20,881 bases of DNA, taken from contig NZ_DAMAZC010000058.1 in assembly GCF_032075065.1 (NCBI RefSeq), positions 1 through 20,881 on the forward strand. Reading direction: 5' to 3'. This DNA is from Atlantibacter sp032075065. GTDB taxonomy: Bacteria > Pseudomonadota > Gammaproteobacteria > Enterobacterales > Enterobacteriaceae. Each line of letters starts with the position of its first letter. Positions within the stretch are counted from its first letter, which is position 1. The position numbers and the translations under genes are program-made. The notes under the pieces are model-generated. The model was not told the DNA's origin. It searched no databases and saw only the letters and a program-made list of their open reading frames with translations. Positions 6,984 through 14,421 of the stretch are shown here, piece after piece.

Positions 6984-8165
6984 TTAATCGCGTTCAATCG
7001 CCAGCGCAACGCCCTGACCGCCGCCGATGCAGAGCGTCGCCAGCCCCTTGCGGGCATCGCGCTTCACCATTTCATGCACCAGCGAAACCAGAATACGGCA
7101 GCCGGACGCGCCGATAGGATGGCCGAGCGCGATCGCGCCGCCGTTCACGTTGACTTTACGCGGGTCCCACTCAAGCACTTTACCGACCGATAGCGCCTGC
7201 GCGGCAAAGGCCTCATTGGCTTCGATCAGATCAACATCATTTAGCTGCCAGCCCGCCCGCTCCAGGCAGCGGCGGGTGGCATATACCGGGGCGATCCCCA
7301 TTAAGGCCGGATCGACGCCGATGCTGGCGAAGGCGCGAATGCGCGCCAACACGGGGAGATTGAGTTCTTCTGCGCGGCTGGCGCTCATCATCATTACCGC
7401 CGCCGCGCCGTCGTTAATTGTCGAGGCGTTGCCCGCCGTCACGCTGCCGTGAGAAGCAAATGCCGGCGCAAGGCTCGCCAGGCCCTCCGCGCTGGCATCG
7501 GTACGCGGCTGCTCATCGGTATCCACCAGGAGATTTTTGCCGGGTGCTAATTCCACTTCCACCGGCACGATTTCGTCACGAAAACGACCGCTATCAATCG
7601 CCATGCGCGCCTTATGCTGGGAAGAGAGCGCATAGGCGTCCTGAAGTTCGCGGCTGATGCCATATTCTCGCGCCAGATTTTCCGCCGTGACCCCGATGTG
7701 ATAATCGTTGAACGCGTCCCACAGACCGTCATGCACCAGGCTATCGATTAACTGGCTGTTACCTAATTGCGCGCCGGTGCGGCTGTCGGTGAGCACATGC
7801 GGAGCGCGGCTCATGTTTTCCTGACCGCCCGCAATCACCACATCGGCTTCACCGCACTGGATCGCCTGAGTGGCAAGGTGCAGGGCTTTCAGGCCCGATC
7901 CGCAAACGTCGTTGATGGTTATGGCTGAAACCGCCCAGGGCAGGCCGCTGTTAAGCGCGGTTTGCCGCGCCGGATTCTGCCCGGCCCCGGCCGTTAACAC
8001 CTGGCCCAGAATCACCTCATCCACATCAAGAGGGTTGATGCCCGAGCGTTCAATCAGCGCTTTAACCACCACCGAGCCCAGCTCGACGGCAGTACGACGC
8101 GCAAGCGCGCCCTGGAAGCACCCGATAGGCGTTCGCGCTGCGCCGACAATCACCACATCTTTCAT
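6984..8165 (-). CDS. yqeF: Acetyl-CoA acetyltransferase (thiolase) YqeF
   Basis: Thiolase II family enzyme, predicted to interconvert two acetyl-CoA with acetoacetyl-CoA; the physiological role of E. coli YqeF is not established. The 393-residue protein matches YqeF throughout. The acyl-accepting cysteine is C88 (NDVCGSG), H349 lies in GGAIALGHPIGASG and the second cysteine C379 in CIGGGQG, so all catalytic residues are present. I start at ATG 8165, with GAGAG seven bases upstream and the E. coli N-terminus MKDVVIVGA, and not at the in-frame TTG 8171. In E. coli yqeF sits next to kduI; here the TA-like pair and a hairpin separate it from kduD. Confidence 0.94.
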   Translation of the reverse strand: MKDVVIVGAARTPIGCFQGALARRTAVELGSVVVKALIERSGINPLDVDEVILGQVLTAGAGQNPARQTALNSGLPWAVSAITINDVCGSGLKALHLATQAIQCGEADVVIAGGQENMSRAPHVLTDSRTGAQLGNSQLIDSLVHDGLWDAFNDYHIGVTAENLAREYGISRELQDAYALSSQHKARMAIDSGRFRDEIVPVEVELAPGKNLLVDTDEQPRTDASAEGLASLAPAFASHGSVTAGNASTINDGAAAVMMMSASRAEELNLPVLARIRAFASIGVDPALMGIAPVYATRRCLERAGWQLNDVDLIEANEAFAAQALSVGKVLEWDPRKVNVNGGAIALGHPIGASGCRILVSLVHEMVKRDARKGLATLCIGGGQGVALAIERD

Positions 8166-8314
8166 TTTCAATCTCTCAATGACAGGACTGAAATAGAGTA
8201 GCGATTGTTATCAAATAATTTCGTAAATGTTTAAAAAATGGTGAACAGAGTCACACAGTAAAAACGTATGACGTTAGCTGAAACGCGTATATGGCGGGAA
8301 ACGAACAGGAAAAA

Positions 8315-8347
8315 CAGAAATAAAACAGGCCACAAGCGATGACCTGT
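8315..8347 (-). terminator. Terminator of the antirepressor gene
   Basis: On the minus strand ACAGGTCA pairs with TGGCCTGT (one G-T pair) around the loop TCGCTTG and is followed by TTTTATTTCTG. It ends the transcript of the gene at 8396. Just before it (8363-8384) a second hairpin, GCCCC...GGGGC with an inner CGT/ACG, has no T-tract. Confidence 0.75.
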
Positions 8348-8395
8348 CGTTATGGGCAAGTTGCCCCACGTAGTAACGCGGGGCGGGATGGATCA

Positions 8396-9103
8396 TCAGG
8401 CCGCAACGCTTTTCGGCTGAGAAGAGAGATGCCCTGCCCACAGGTTAGCGATCCATTTCACGCCCCGGGCGGTAAAGCGAGCCTGAGAAAACGTGTGCTG
8501 GTTTTCACCCACGCCTGAACGCAGCGTGAAGTAGCCTGCCTGCATATGATGCGGCGGCGGCGTCAGCGTGCCGTTAGCGCGATACATGATGTTGCGCTCC
8601 AGCAAAAACTGACGGAACTCAGGCTCTTTCACTTTCAGCATCTTACAAACCTGCCTGAACCCCAGCGAATCTTCAACCTGAATGAGATGGTCAAATAATT
8701 CCGCCTTTGGCAAGGTGAGCGCCAGCTGCTGCTCTGCCATCTGGCGCTGCTCATACTGTTCCGCCCAGGCGCGCGCAGCGGCGGCCGGGTTGGTGAAGTC
8801 AGGGATCTCTGCGCGCTGTTCGCGCTCCTGCCACCAGTCCAGCACATTCGCCGTAAAACCAGGTGAAACGCGCGCGACGGCCAGCAGCGAATCACGCTTG
8901 TTCAACAGGTACTCCTGGTAGCTCTCCCCTTCCCGCTCAAACTGGTTGATTACGAGGGGTTGCGACAGGCGCTGAGCCGTTTCCAGACTTTTAATGATAC
9001 GTTTCACTTCGCCGTGAGTTATGCCCGTCAACGTAGCAATTTCACGGCTGCTCATTGTGACTGATTGATCCAAAGAATGTCGATTTAAAGAAGGATTCAT
9101 CAT
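8396..9103 (-). CDS. Phage-type antirepressor (Rha-like N-terminus plus KilA-C/ANT domain)
   Basis: A 235-residue protein of phage regulatory type. Residues 16-93 (TMSSREIATLTGITHGEVKR to VLDWWQERE) resemble the Rha/antirepressor N-terminal module. Residues 108-131 are Ala/Gln/Glu-rich and probably a coiled coil. Residues 138-222 (FDHLIQVEDSLGFRQVCKML to FTARGVKWIANLW) match the KilA-C/ANT domain of phage antirepressors. Such proteins inactivate phage repressors. The start is uncertain: ATG 9103 and 9100 both follow GAGG, while a GTG at 9115 has poor support. No integrase, repressor or other phage gene lies nearby, so this is a solitary gene with its own terminator. A LexA-type box lies over its promoter. 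Confidence 0.82.
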   Translation of the reverse strand: MMNPSLNRHSLDQSVTMSSREIATLTGITHGEVKRIIKSLETAQRLSQPLVINQFEREGESYQEYLLNKRDSLLAVARVSPGFTANVLDWWQEREQRAEIPDFTNPAAAARAWAEQYEQRQMAEQQLALTLPKAELFDHLIQVEDSLGFRQVCKMLKVKEPEFRQFLLERNIMYRANGTLTPPPHHMQAGYFTLRSGVGENQHTFSQARFTARGVKWIANLWAGHLSSQPKSVAA

Positions 9104-9154
9104 AGGCCTCACCACTTACTCACAAACAGCAACACCCTGGCGGGTAGTAGAAAT

Positions 9155-9183
9155 AGTATACAATATGCTGTTTAAATATCCAG
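9155..9183 (-). promoter_or_regulatory. LexA (SOS) box over the antirepressor promoter
   Basis: CTG-TTTAAATATC-CAG at 9168-9183 fits the LexA operator CTG-N10-CAG with an AT-rich centre and a TA following on the right. On the minus strand it overlaps a promoter made of TGGATA (9182-9177), a 16-base spacer and TATACT (9160-9155). This is typical geometry for SOS repression. The leader to the ATG is about 45 bases. Confidence 0.65.
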
Positions 9184-9195
9184 TAGTTTTTATGA

Positions 9196-9227
9196 GCGAT
9201 TTACCTTAAGGAAATCAGGTAATTCGC
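9196..9227. repeat. Inverted repeat between hmuV and the antirepressor promoter
   Basis: GCGA-T-TTACCT and AGGTAA-T-TCGC pair with one T-T mismatch around a ten-base loop. There is no T-tract on either side. It could stabilise the 3' end of the heme operon transcript or be an operator; no regulator is recognised. Confidence 0.4.
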
Positions 9228-9285
9228 GCATTTCTTACTGGGCGCCCATACAGGTAAGTAGTGATAAAGCCTTGTGCTCTGCGGG

Positions 9286-10059
9286 TTAGCGCCTTAGACA
9301 AATCATGGGGCCGCCATATTCCGGATGACGCGCAACCTGCAAATCGCTGCGATAAAGCTTAGACAGCGCACTTTCATTCAGTACCTCCTCCGGCGCGCCA
9401 TTTGCCACGACTTTTCCTTCATTAAGCAGCACCACCCGGTTGGCATAGAGCGCCGCCAGATTCAGATCGTGCAGCACGCAGCACACGCTGAATTGCCGCT
9501 CGTCCACCAGCGTTCGCAACAAGCGAAACAGGTGCTGTTGATGGTGGATATCCAGCGCCGAAGTAGGTTCATCGAGAAAAAGCCATTTCGGCGCGGGCTC
9601 ATCCTGCCAGAGTTGGGCGAGCAGCCGCGCCAGCTGAACGCGCTGCTGCTCGCCGCCGGAGAGCTGGCGGTAATCGCGTGCCGCGAGGCGTTCACAGCCG
9701 CATAGCGCCATGATGTGACTAAGCTGCTGCGGGCAAACCTGCCGCTGGCGATGGGGATGACGGCCCATCGCGATCACCTCGCGCACGCTAAAAGGAAACG
9801 CCATGGCGAAATTCTGACGCATCACCGCACGGGTTTTCGCCAGCGCGTCGATGGGCCACTGTTCCAGCGGCGTACCGAACATCAGGCATTCACCCGAAGT
9901 CGGTTGTAAATAGCCGGTTAGCTGGCGCAGCAGCGTGGATTTACCTGCGCCGTTCGGACCGATAATCGCGACGATTTCACTGCCGGGTAAGACCAACGAC
10001 ACGTCGTTGGTGAGACGTTTCCCGCCGATGGAATAAATAAGATTACGCGCTTCAATCAT
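9286..10059 (-). CDS. hmuV: Heme ABC transporter ATP-binding protein
   Basis: Cytoplasmic ATPase that powers import of heme across the inner membrane with the FecCD-type permease encoded just upstream. The 257 residues show Walker A GPNGAGKST (34-42), signature LSGGEQQR (133-140), Walker B LFLDEP (160-165) and the H-loop histidine H197 in VLHDLN. The C-terminal half looks typical of HmuV/BtuD-like ATPases of iron-complex importers. The gene overlaps the end of the permease gene by eight bases, indicating translational coupling. It is the last gene of the operon and no clear intrinsic terminator follows. Confidence 0.95.
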   Translation of the reverse strand: MIEARNLIYSIGGKRLTNDVSLVLPGSEIVAIIGPNGAGKSTLLRQLTGYLQPTSGECLMFGTPLEQWPIDALAKTRAVMRQNFAMAFPFSVREVIAMGRHPHRQRQVCPQQLSHIMALCGCERLAARDYRQLSGGEQQRVQLARLLAQLWQDEPAPKWLFLDEPTSALDIHHQQHLFRLLRTLVDERQFSVCCVLHDLNLAALYANRVVLLNEGKVVANGAPEEVLNESALSKLYRSDLQVARHPEYGGPMICLRR

Positions 10060-11059
10060 GGGCCACTCTCCGACCGCGTAAAATCAGCCACAGGAAATAG
10101 GGTCCGCCAATCAAACTGGTCAGCAGGCCAACCGGCATTTCAGCTGGCTGCACCAGAGTACGCGCCAGGGTATCCGCCAACAGCAGTAGGCTGGCGCCGC
10201 ACAGCGCTGAACAGGGGAGCAGCCAGCGGTGATTGGCCCCGATGGTCATGCGGATCAAATGCGGTACCACCAGCCCAACAAAGCCAATCACGCCGCTGAC
10301 CGAAACCGCCGCGCCCACCAGCACCGAGCTCAGCAGCAACAGCTGACGGCGCTTACGCTTAACGTTCATTCCCAGGTAATGCGCTTCTTCATCACCGAGC
10401 TGTAGCAAATTCAGGGCATCAGCGTTGCGCCAGCTCATCAGCAGTACCGGCAGGATCAGCGAACTGACCACCGCCAGCGTCGGCCACTGCGCCTGCCCAA
10501 GGCTGCCCATCATCCATAACGTCAGCTGGCGCAACTGCTGTTCGTCTCCCACGTAGCTCAGCACGCCAATCGCCGCGCCGCACAGGGCATTAATGGCAAT
10601 CCCCGCCAGCAGCAGTTGCAGCATGCCGCCGTGGGACGCGCGCTGGTTGATCCACAGGATCAATAAGCAAACGATCAGGCTGCCGATCACCGCGAAAAAC
10701 ATCTGTTCATAGAGCATCAGGATCGACGGCAGCGCGAACGGGAAAACGATCGAGACGCCGACCATTAACGCCGATCCGCTGCTGACGCCAAGCAGGCCAG
10801 GGTCGGCCATCGGGTTGCGAAATAGCCCTTGCATCAGGACGCCAGCAGTTGCCAGCGCCGCGCCAACCAACACCGCCAGCACCACGCGCGGCAAGCGAAT
10901 ATTCAGCCAGATATCACGATAAAAACCGTCGCCGTCCTGGCTGAAGAAAATAAACACCGGCAGCTTTATCGCCCCCAGACTGGCGGCGCTAAGCGTGATG
11001 ATCAGCAGGGCCACAATCAGCCCCCAGAGCATCCGTTGGGAAGAAAGCGACGACTCCAT
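10052..11059 (-). CDS. hmuU: Heme ABC transporter permease (FecCD family)
   Basis: A 335-residue polytopic inner-membrane protein of the FecCD/BtuC family, forming as a dimer the channel for heme. Hydrophobic segments begin at residues 11-31 and 58-80 and continue to about nine or ten. The conserved family motif RNPMADPGLLGVSSGSAL lies at 81-98, and GVIGFVGLVVPHLIR, which contacts the ATPase, lies in the C-terminal half. The order ChuY-permease-ATPase is that of the E. coli O157 chu locus, where this gene is chuU. A 24-base gap separates it from the upstream reductase-like gene. Confidence 0.94.
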   Translation of the reverse strand: MESSLSSQRMLWGLIVALLIITLSAASLGAIKLPVFIFFSQDGDGFYRDIWLNIRLPRVVLAVLVGAALATAGVLMQGLFRNPMADPGLLGVSSGSALMVGVSIVFPFALPSILMLYEQMFFAVIGSLIVCLLILWINQRASHGGMLQLLLAGIAINALCGAAIGVLSYVGDEQQLRQLTLWMMGSLGQAQWPTLAVVSSLILPVLLMSWRNADALNLLQLGDEEAHYLGMNVKRKRRQLLLLSSVLVGAAVSVSGVIGFVGLVVPHLIRMTIGANHRWLLPCSALCGASLLLLADTLARTLVQPAEMPVGLLTSLIGGPYFLWLILRGRRVAHD

Positions 11060-11083
11060 TACCCGTTATCTCCATGAATGGGC

Positions 11084-11710
11084 TTAACCGCCCGGCTTCA
11101 ACCCTGGCTCAACCAGGCTGTACACCTGATTATTCAACGCCGCATCGGCGTCAAGGCGTGCAATCACCCACGCCACATCTTTGCGATTCACAAAACCGTG
11201 TACTTCCTGATGCTGAAAACACTGCGCCCGTCCGCTGGCTTCGCCGTTAAGTAGCCCGCCGGGGCGCACAATGGCGTAGTCAAGCTGGCTGGTTTGCAGC
11301 CAGGCTTCCGCCAGCGTTTTTTCACGTACCGCATCTCCGAAGGCGACACGAGCGCGCTCCGATTGATACTGCCAGGTGTCGCCACAGCCGAGGGAGGTCA
11401 CCATAATCATGCGCGACAGGCCTGCCCGTTCCGCTGCGTTAATAAGGGTGCGGTGCGCCAGGTAATCTTCGCTGCCGCCGATAGTGGAAATGACCGTGGC
11501 GTCCTTACCGGCCAGTTCGCAGGCGCGAATTACCGCATCGTTATCGCAGGCATCGCCCGTCACGACCCGTGCGCCCAGCGCCGTCAGCCGTTCTGCGGCA
11601 TTAGCGTTACGTACCAGCGCCACCACCGGACGGCCAGCCTGTAACGCCAGCGTCAGCAGATGCGCGCCGACGCCGGTTCCCCCTGCGCCAAACAGTAACC
11701 ACGGCTTCAC
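11084..11710 (-). CDS. chuY: ChuY-like NAD(P)-binding protein, probable anaerobilin reductase
   Basis: A 208-residue Rossmann-fold protein of the NmrA/biliverdin-reductase-B type, with dinucleotide loop GAGGTGVG at 8-15, TGDACD near 51-56 and the stretch IVRPGGL. Length and position match E. coli O157 ChuY, an NAD(P)H-dependent reductase of anaerobilin, the tetrapyrrole made from heme by ChuW. Reduction would detoxify or recycle that product. It starts with GTG at 11710, overlapping the ChuX stop codon as GTGA, so the two are translationally coupled. The assignment rests on operon position plus fold; on sequence alone it would be only an NAD(P)-binding protein. Confidence 0.83.
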   Translation of the reverse strand: MKPWLLFGAGGTGVGAHLLTLALQAGRPVVALVRNANAAERLTALGARVVTGDACDNDAVIRACELAGKDATVISTIGGSEDYLAHRTLINAAERAGLSRMIMVTSLGCGDTWQYQSERARVAFGDAVREKTLAEAWLQTSQLDYAIVRPGGLLNGEASGRAQCFQHQEVHGFVNRKDVAWVIARLDADAALNNQVYSLVEPGLKPGG

Positions 11711-12204
11711 GCGGGCACCTCTTGGAGGCTGGCCGCCAGAGCACGGAAAGCGCTGACCTGTTCGCTCAGCAACTGACGGTGCTCATCGCGGCCAAGGAAA
11801 ATCTTGAACATCGCGGCACCCGACTGATTGAAGAACACGATAGACGCGGTATCCATACCCATAAATTTGCGTTCAATCAGGGCGATATGGCGGCAGTTCT
11901 CGGCTTTGATATGCCCGGTCATGCCCTTCTTGCCGCGCAGATTAAAGTAACCGTGGCGATGGTGGCCGGTGGGCAGTTCGCCGGTAAACTCAAGGATCAC
12001 GTCGGCGGTATGCACCAGCGTGGTTACGTTGCCCCACTCCACCACCGCGTCCCAAACCCGGTCAAACTGGCTGCCCGCCACCAGGGTGTGGGTCGGTAGC
12101 TGTTGAACCACGTTCAGCAGCGTGGTGTGGTATTGATCTGCGATCGCTTCCAGCGTGCCGTCCGGATTGGTTTGCATAAATTCATACAGTGCAGCCTGGC
12201 TCAT
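11707..12204 (-). CDS. hutX: Heme utilization carrier protein HutX/ChuX
   Basis: A 165-residue cytoplasmic heme-binding protein. The HutX/ChuX family is related to half of HemS/ChuS and is thought to carry or buffer heme and hand it to HutW/ChuW. The sequence follows E. coli ChuX almost throughout: LEAIADQYHTTLLNVV, EWGNVTTLVHTADVILEF, HRHGYFNLRGKKGMTGHIKAENC and the end FLGRDEHRQLLSEQVSAF. The start ATG has AGGAG four bases upstream. It lies 29 bases after the hutW stop and overlaps the reductase gene by four bases. Confidence 0.94.
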   Translation of the reverse strand: MSQAALYEFMQTNPDGTLEAIADQYHTTLLNVVQQLPTHTLVAGSQFDRVWDAVVEWGNVTTLVHTADVILEFTGELPTGHHRHGYFNLRGKKGMTGHIKAENCRHIALIERKFMGMDTASIVFFNQSGAAMFKIFLGRDEHRQLLSEQVSAFRALAASLQEVPA

Positions 12205-12233
12205 AAAAACTCCTGTTGGTTATGGTCGGCCAC

Positions 12234-13550
12234 TCAGCGTGGCGTATTCAGTTCATAGACGAGTTCCTGCAACGATTGCAGGAGATTGCTGGCCCAGAAG
12301 CGGCCTTCATTGGTTAAGCGTAAACAGGTTGAGGCGTCGCGCGTCAGGCCGACCTGATGCCACTGCGCCAGCAGCGGCGCCAGTGCGTCGGCATAAGGCG
12401 TGAGTTCATTCAGCGGTACGCGCGCGGTTTCGATACCCGCCTGGAGTACGTGTCGCCACTGATAATGCGGATCGTTGGTGCGCATCAGCATCATGAGCGG
12501 CTTTTCGCCCTGCTCGATGCGCTGGTGATACATCTCAAGGTTGCGCTCCACCATCCACGAATAGCCGCTGACGGAACCGCCGCCGCCGGAGCCAAACGCC
12601 AGGCAATCCGCCCCGCGCTTAATCAGCAGGTTATACAGGTTGCGCTCCCGGGTGGTACGCGCCCAGTGGCTGTTGCTGATGCACTGCCAGCCTTCCCGCT
12701 CCATAAAGTCGCAGCCCTGTAGGTAGAGGTCGCGTCGCGCGACGGGCGACAGCAGTTCAACGCGGCCATTGTGTACCGCTTTGCCGAGCGGCGTGCTGGG
12801 GATCAGATTCAGCGCGTAAAGATCGACGCCATCAAGCCCGATATCCCGCGCCGTCGCCAGATCCTCCGCCCAGGATTTGGCATCTTGCCCCGGCAGGCCG
12901 AACAGCAAATCGCAGACCACGGCGGCGCGATCGCGCTTCACCAGCCCTTCCATAAAACGCACCGCTTCCGGGCCGTCGGAGGTACGGGCCATGCGCTTGC
13001 GGATATCGCTGTTAAAAGACTGAATGCCGATGGAAAAACGGTTCGCCCCGGCATCCAGGCAGGCATCAATGCGCGCGTCGTCAAAATTGAGTACCCGCCC
13101 TTCAATGGTGATTTCGCAATCCGGCGCCAACGGCAGTTTTTCCCTTAACGCGGTAATAATCCGCGCTAAGTCGTTGGCCGCCAGCGCCGAAGGCGTGCCG
13201 CCGCCGAAATACACCGCATGGATCGGCGCAGACTGATGCAGTGGGCTATAGGCTTCCATTTCAATTTCGCGCAACAGGGCATGGGTGTAGCGCGCGCAGC
13301 TCTCTTCCTGAAAGCGATTCTGGTAGAACCCGCAAAAGGTACAATGCGTGGCGCAAAACGGAATATGCAGATACAGCAACCGCTTACGCGGCGGCGTAAC
13401 GCTGTTCACCAGCGTGTGCCAGGTTTCGCGCTGCTGCTCTTTGGCGACCGGGATCGCGCCACGCCACGGCATGGTGGCTTTGCGATCGGGAAAGGGTTGC
13501 GCCCCTTCCATAGCGAAATGCGGAGTCAAATCGGGCTGTGGTAATTTCAT
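12234..13550 (-). CDS. hutW: Radical SAM heme ring-opening enzyme HutW/ChuW (anaerobilin synthase)
   Basis: A HemN-like radical SAM protein. ChuW is a radical SAM methyltransferase that opens the heme ring without oxygen, releasing iron and giving anaerobilin. The [4Fe-4S] motif CxxxCxxC is present as C66, C70 and C73 in FCATHCTFCGFY, followed by the SAM-binding GGGTPSAL and IEGRVLNFDD regions typical of the HemN clan. I take ATG 13550 (MKLPQPDLTPHFAM), giving 438 residues, close to E. coli ChuW (about 445). The in-frame GTG 13595 would overlap the hmuT stop but lacks a ribosome site; the ATG has only a distant AAGGA. It lies between hmuT and hutX, as in chu loci. Confidence 0.92.
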   Translation of the reverse strand: MKLPQPDLTPHFAMEGAQPFPDRKATMPWRGAIPVAKEQQRETWHTLVNSVTPPRKRLLYLHIPFCATHCTFCGFYQNRFQEESCARYTHALLREIEMEAYSPLHQSAPIHAVYFGGGTPSALAANDLARIITALREKLPLAPDCEITIEGRVLNFDDARIDACLDAGANRFSIGIQSFNSDIRKRMARTSDGPEAVRFMEGLVKRDRAAVVCDLLFGLPGQDAKSWAEDLATARDIGLDGVDLYALNLIPSTPLGKAVHNGRVELLSPVARRDLYLQGCDFMEREGWQCISNSHWARTTRERNLYNLLIKRGADCLAFGSGGGGSVSGYSWMVERNLEMYHQRIEQGEKPLMMLMRTNDPHYQWRHVLQAGIETARVPLNELTPYADALAPLLAQWHQVGLTRDASTCLRLTNEGRFWASNLLQSLQELVYELNTPR

Positions 13551-13591
13551 AGCGACGTTTTTGGATATCCTTGTCAAAACAGGGCGAACCC

Positions 13592-14419
13592 TCACTCAGG
13601 GAAAAATTGCTGGTGCAACAGTTCGACGGCATCAACAATGCGCGGGCCCATTCCCAGGATCAGCGATTGGTCGATTTCCACGATGCGGCCCTGCTGCCAG
13701 GCGTTAGTACGGGTAATGCCCGCCACTGTCGCCAGTTGCTGCTTGCCGCCTGCCTCCATGCTCTGGGTGGTGACCACGATGACATCTGGCCTGGCGGCAA
13801 TAATGGCTTCGCCGCTCCAGCTACGATACTGAGGGTGGGTTGCGACGTTCTTGCCTCCCGCCAGCGTTAAGATAGCATCCGCCACGCTGCCGACGCCGGC
13901 TACCTGCGGCGCGCTACCGCCGGGAGAAAGCAGGAACATTACCCGCACCGGCGTCTGTTGCGTATTTAGCGCGGCGATGCGCGCCAGCCGCGCTTTGAGG
14001 TCCGCCACCAGTTTGCTGCCCTGTTGCGGATGGTTCACCACCTGTGCCAGCGTCTGGATATTGGCGTACATCATCTCCAGAGTTGCGGGCGTGCGGGGCA
14101 GCGTTACCACGTTGACGTTCTGGCGCTTCAGCTGATCGAAGACCATTTGCGGCTGCGCGTCCTGCCAGGTAATAAAAGTGGTAGGGCGCAGCGCCAGGAT
14201 CCCTTCGGCGCTAAGTTGTTTCCAGTAGCCAATCTGCGGCAGTTTTTGAGTTTCCGGCGGCCAGGCGGTGGTTTGATCTACCCCCACCACCGCCTCGCCG
14301 GCATCCAGCGCCCAAACCAGTTCGGCAATCGAGCCGCCGGCGATAACGATACGCTCGCTGGCCCACGCGCTATGGGCCATCATCAAAACCACTGCAAAGG
14401 CGATCAGTCGAGTCATCAT
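13592..14419 (-). CDS. hmuT: Periplasmic heme-binding protein HmuT/ChuT
   Basis: Periplasmic substrate-binding protein of the heme importer, delivering heme to the permease. It has an N-terminal signal peptide (MMTRLIAFAVVLMMAHSAWA, probable cut before SERIV) and a class III binding-protein body close to E. coli ChuT: IVIAGGSIAELVWALDAG, VVGVDQTTAWPPE, LPQIGYWKQLSAEGIL, SPGGSAPQVAG and LILGMGPRIVDAVE. The start ATG 14419 has GGAAG eight bases upstream and lies two bases after the receptor stop. An in-frame GTG at 14434 would lengthen the product and is less likely. Length is 275 residues. Confidence 0.95.
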   Translation of the reverse strand: MMTRLIAFAVVLMMAHSAWASERIVIAGGSIAELVWALDAGEAVVGVDQTTAWPPETQKLPQIGYWKQLSAEGILALRPTTFITWQDAQPQMVFDQLKRQNVNVVTLPRTPATLEMMYANIQTLAQVVNHPQQGSKLVADLKARLARIAALNTQQTPVRVMFLLSPGGSAPQVAGVGSVADAILTLAGGKNVATHPQYRSWSGEAIIAARPDVIVVTTQSMEAGGKQQLATVAGITRTNAWQQGRIVEIDQSLILGMGPRIVDAVELLHQQFFPE

Positions 14420-14421
14420 GT

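Noticed and set aside
8201..8214. GCGAT-TGTT-ATCAA upstream of yqeF as an FNR site
   Set aside because: One half matches TTGAT exactly but the other only at three of five positions, and no promoter could be placed in relation to it.
8396..9285. A prophage remnant with attachment sites around the antirepressor
   Set aside because: No integrase, tRNA, flanking direct repeats or other phage genes were seen in the window.
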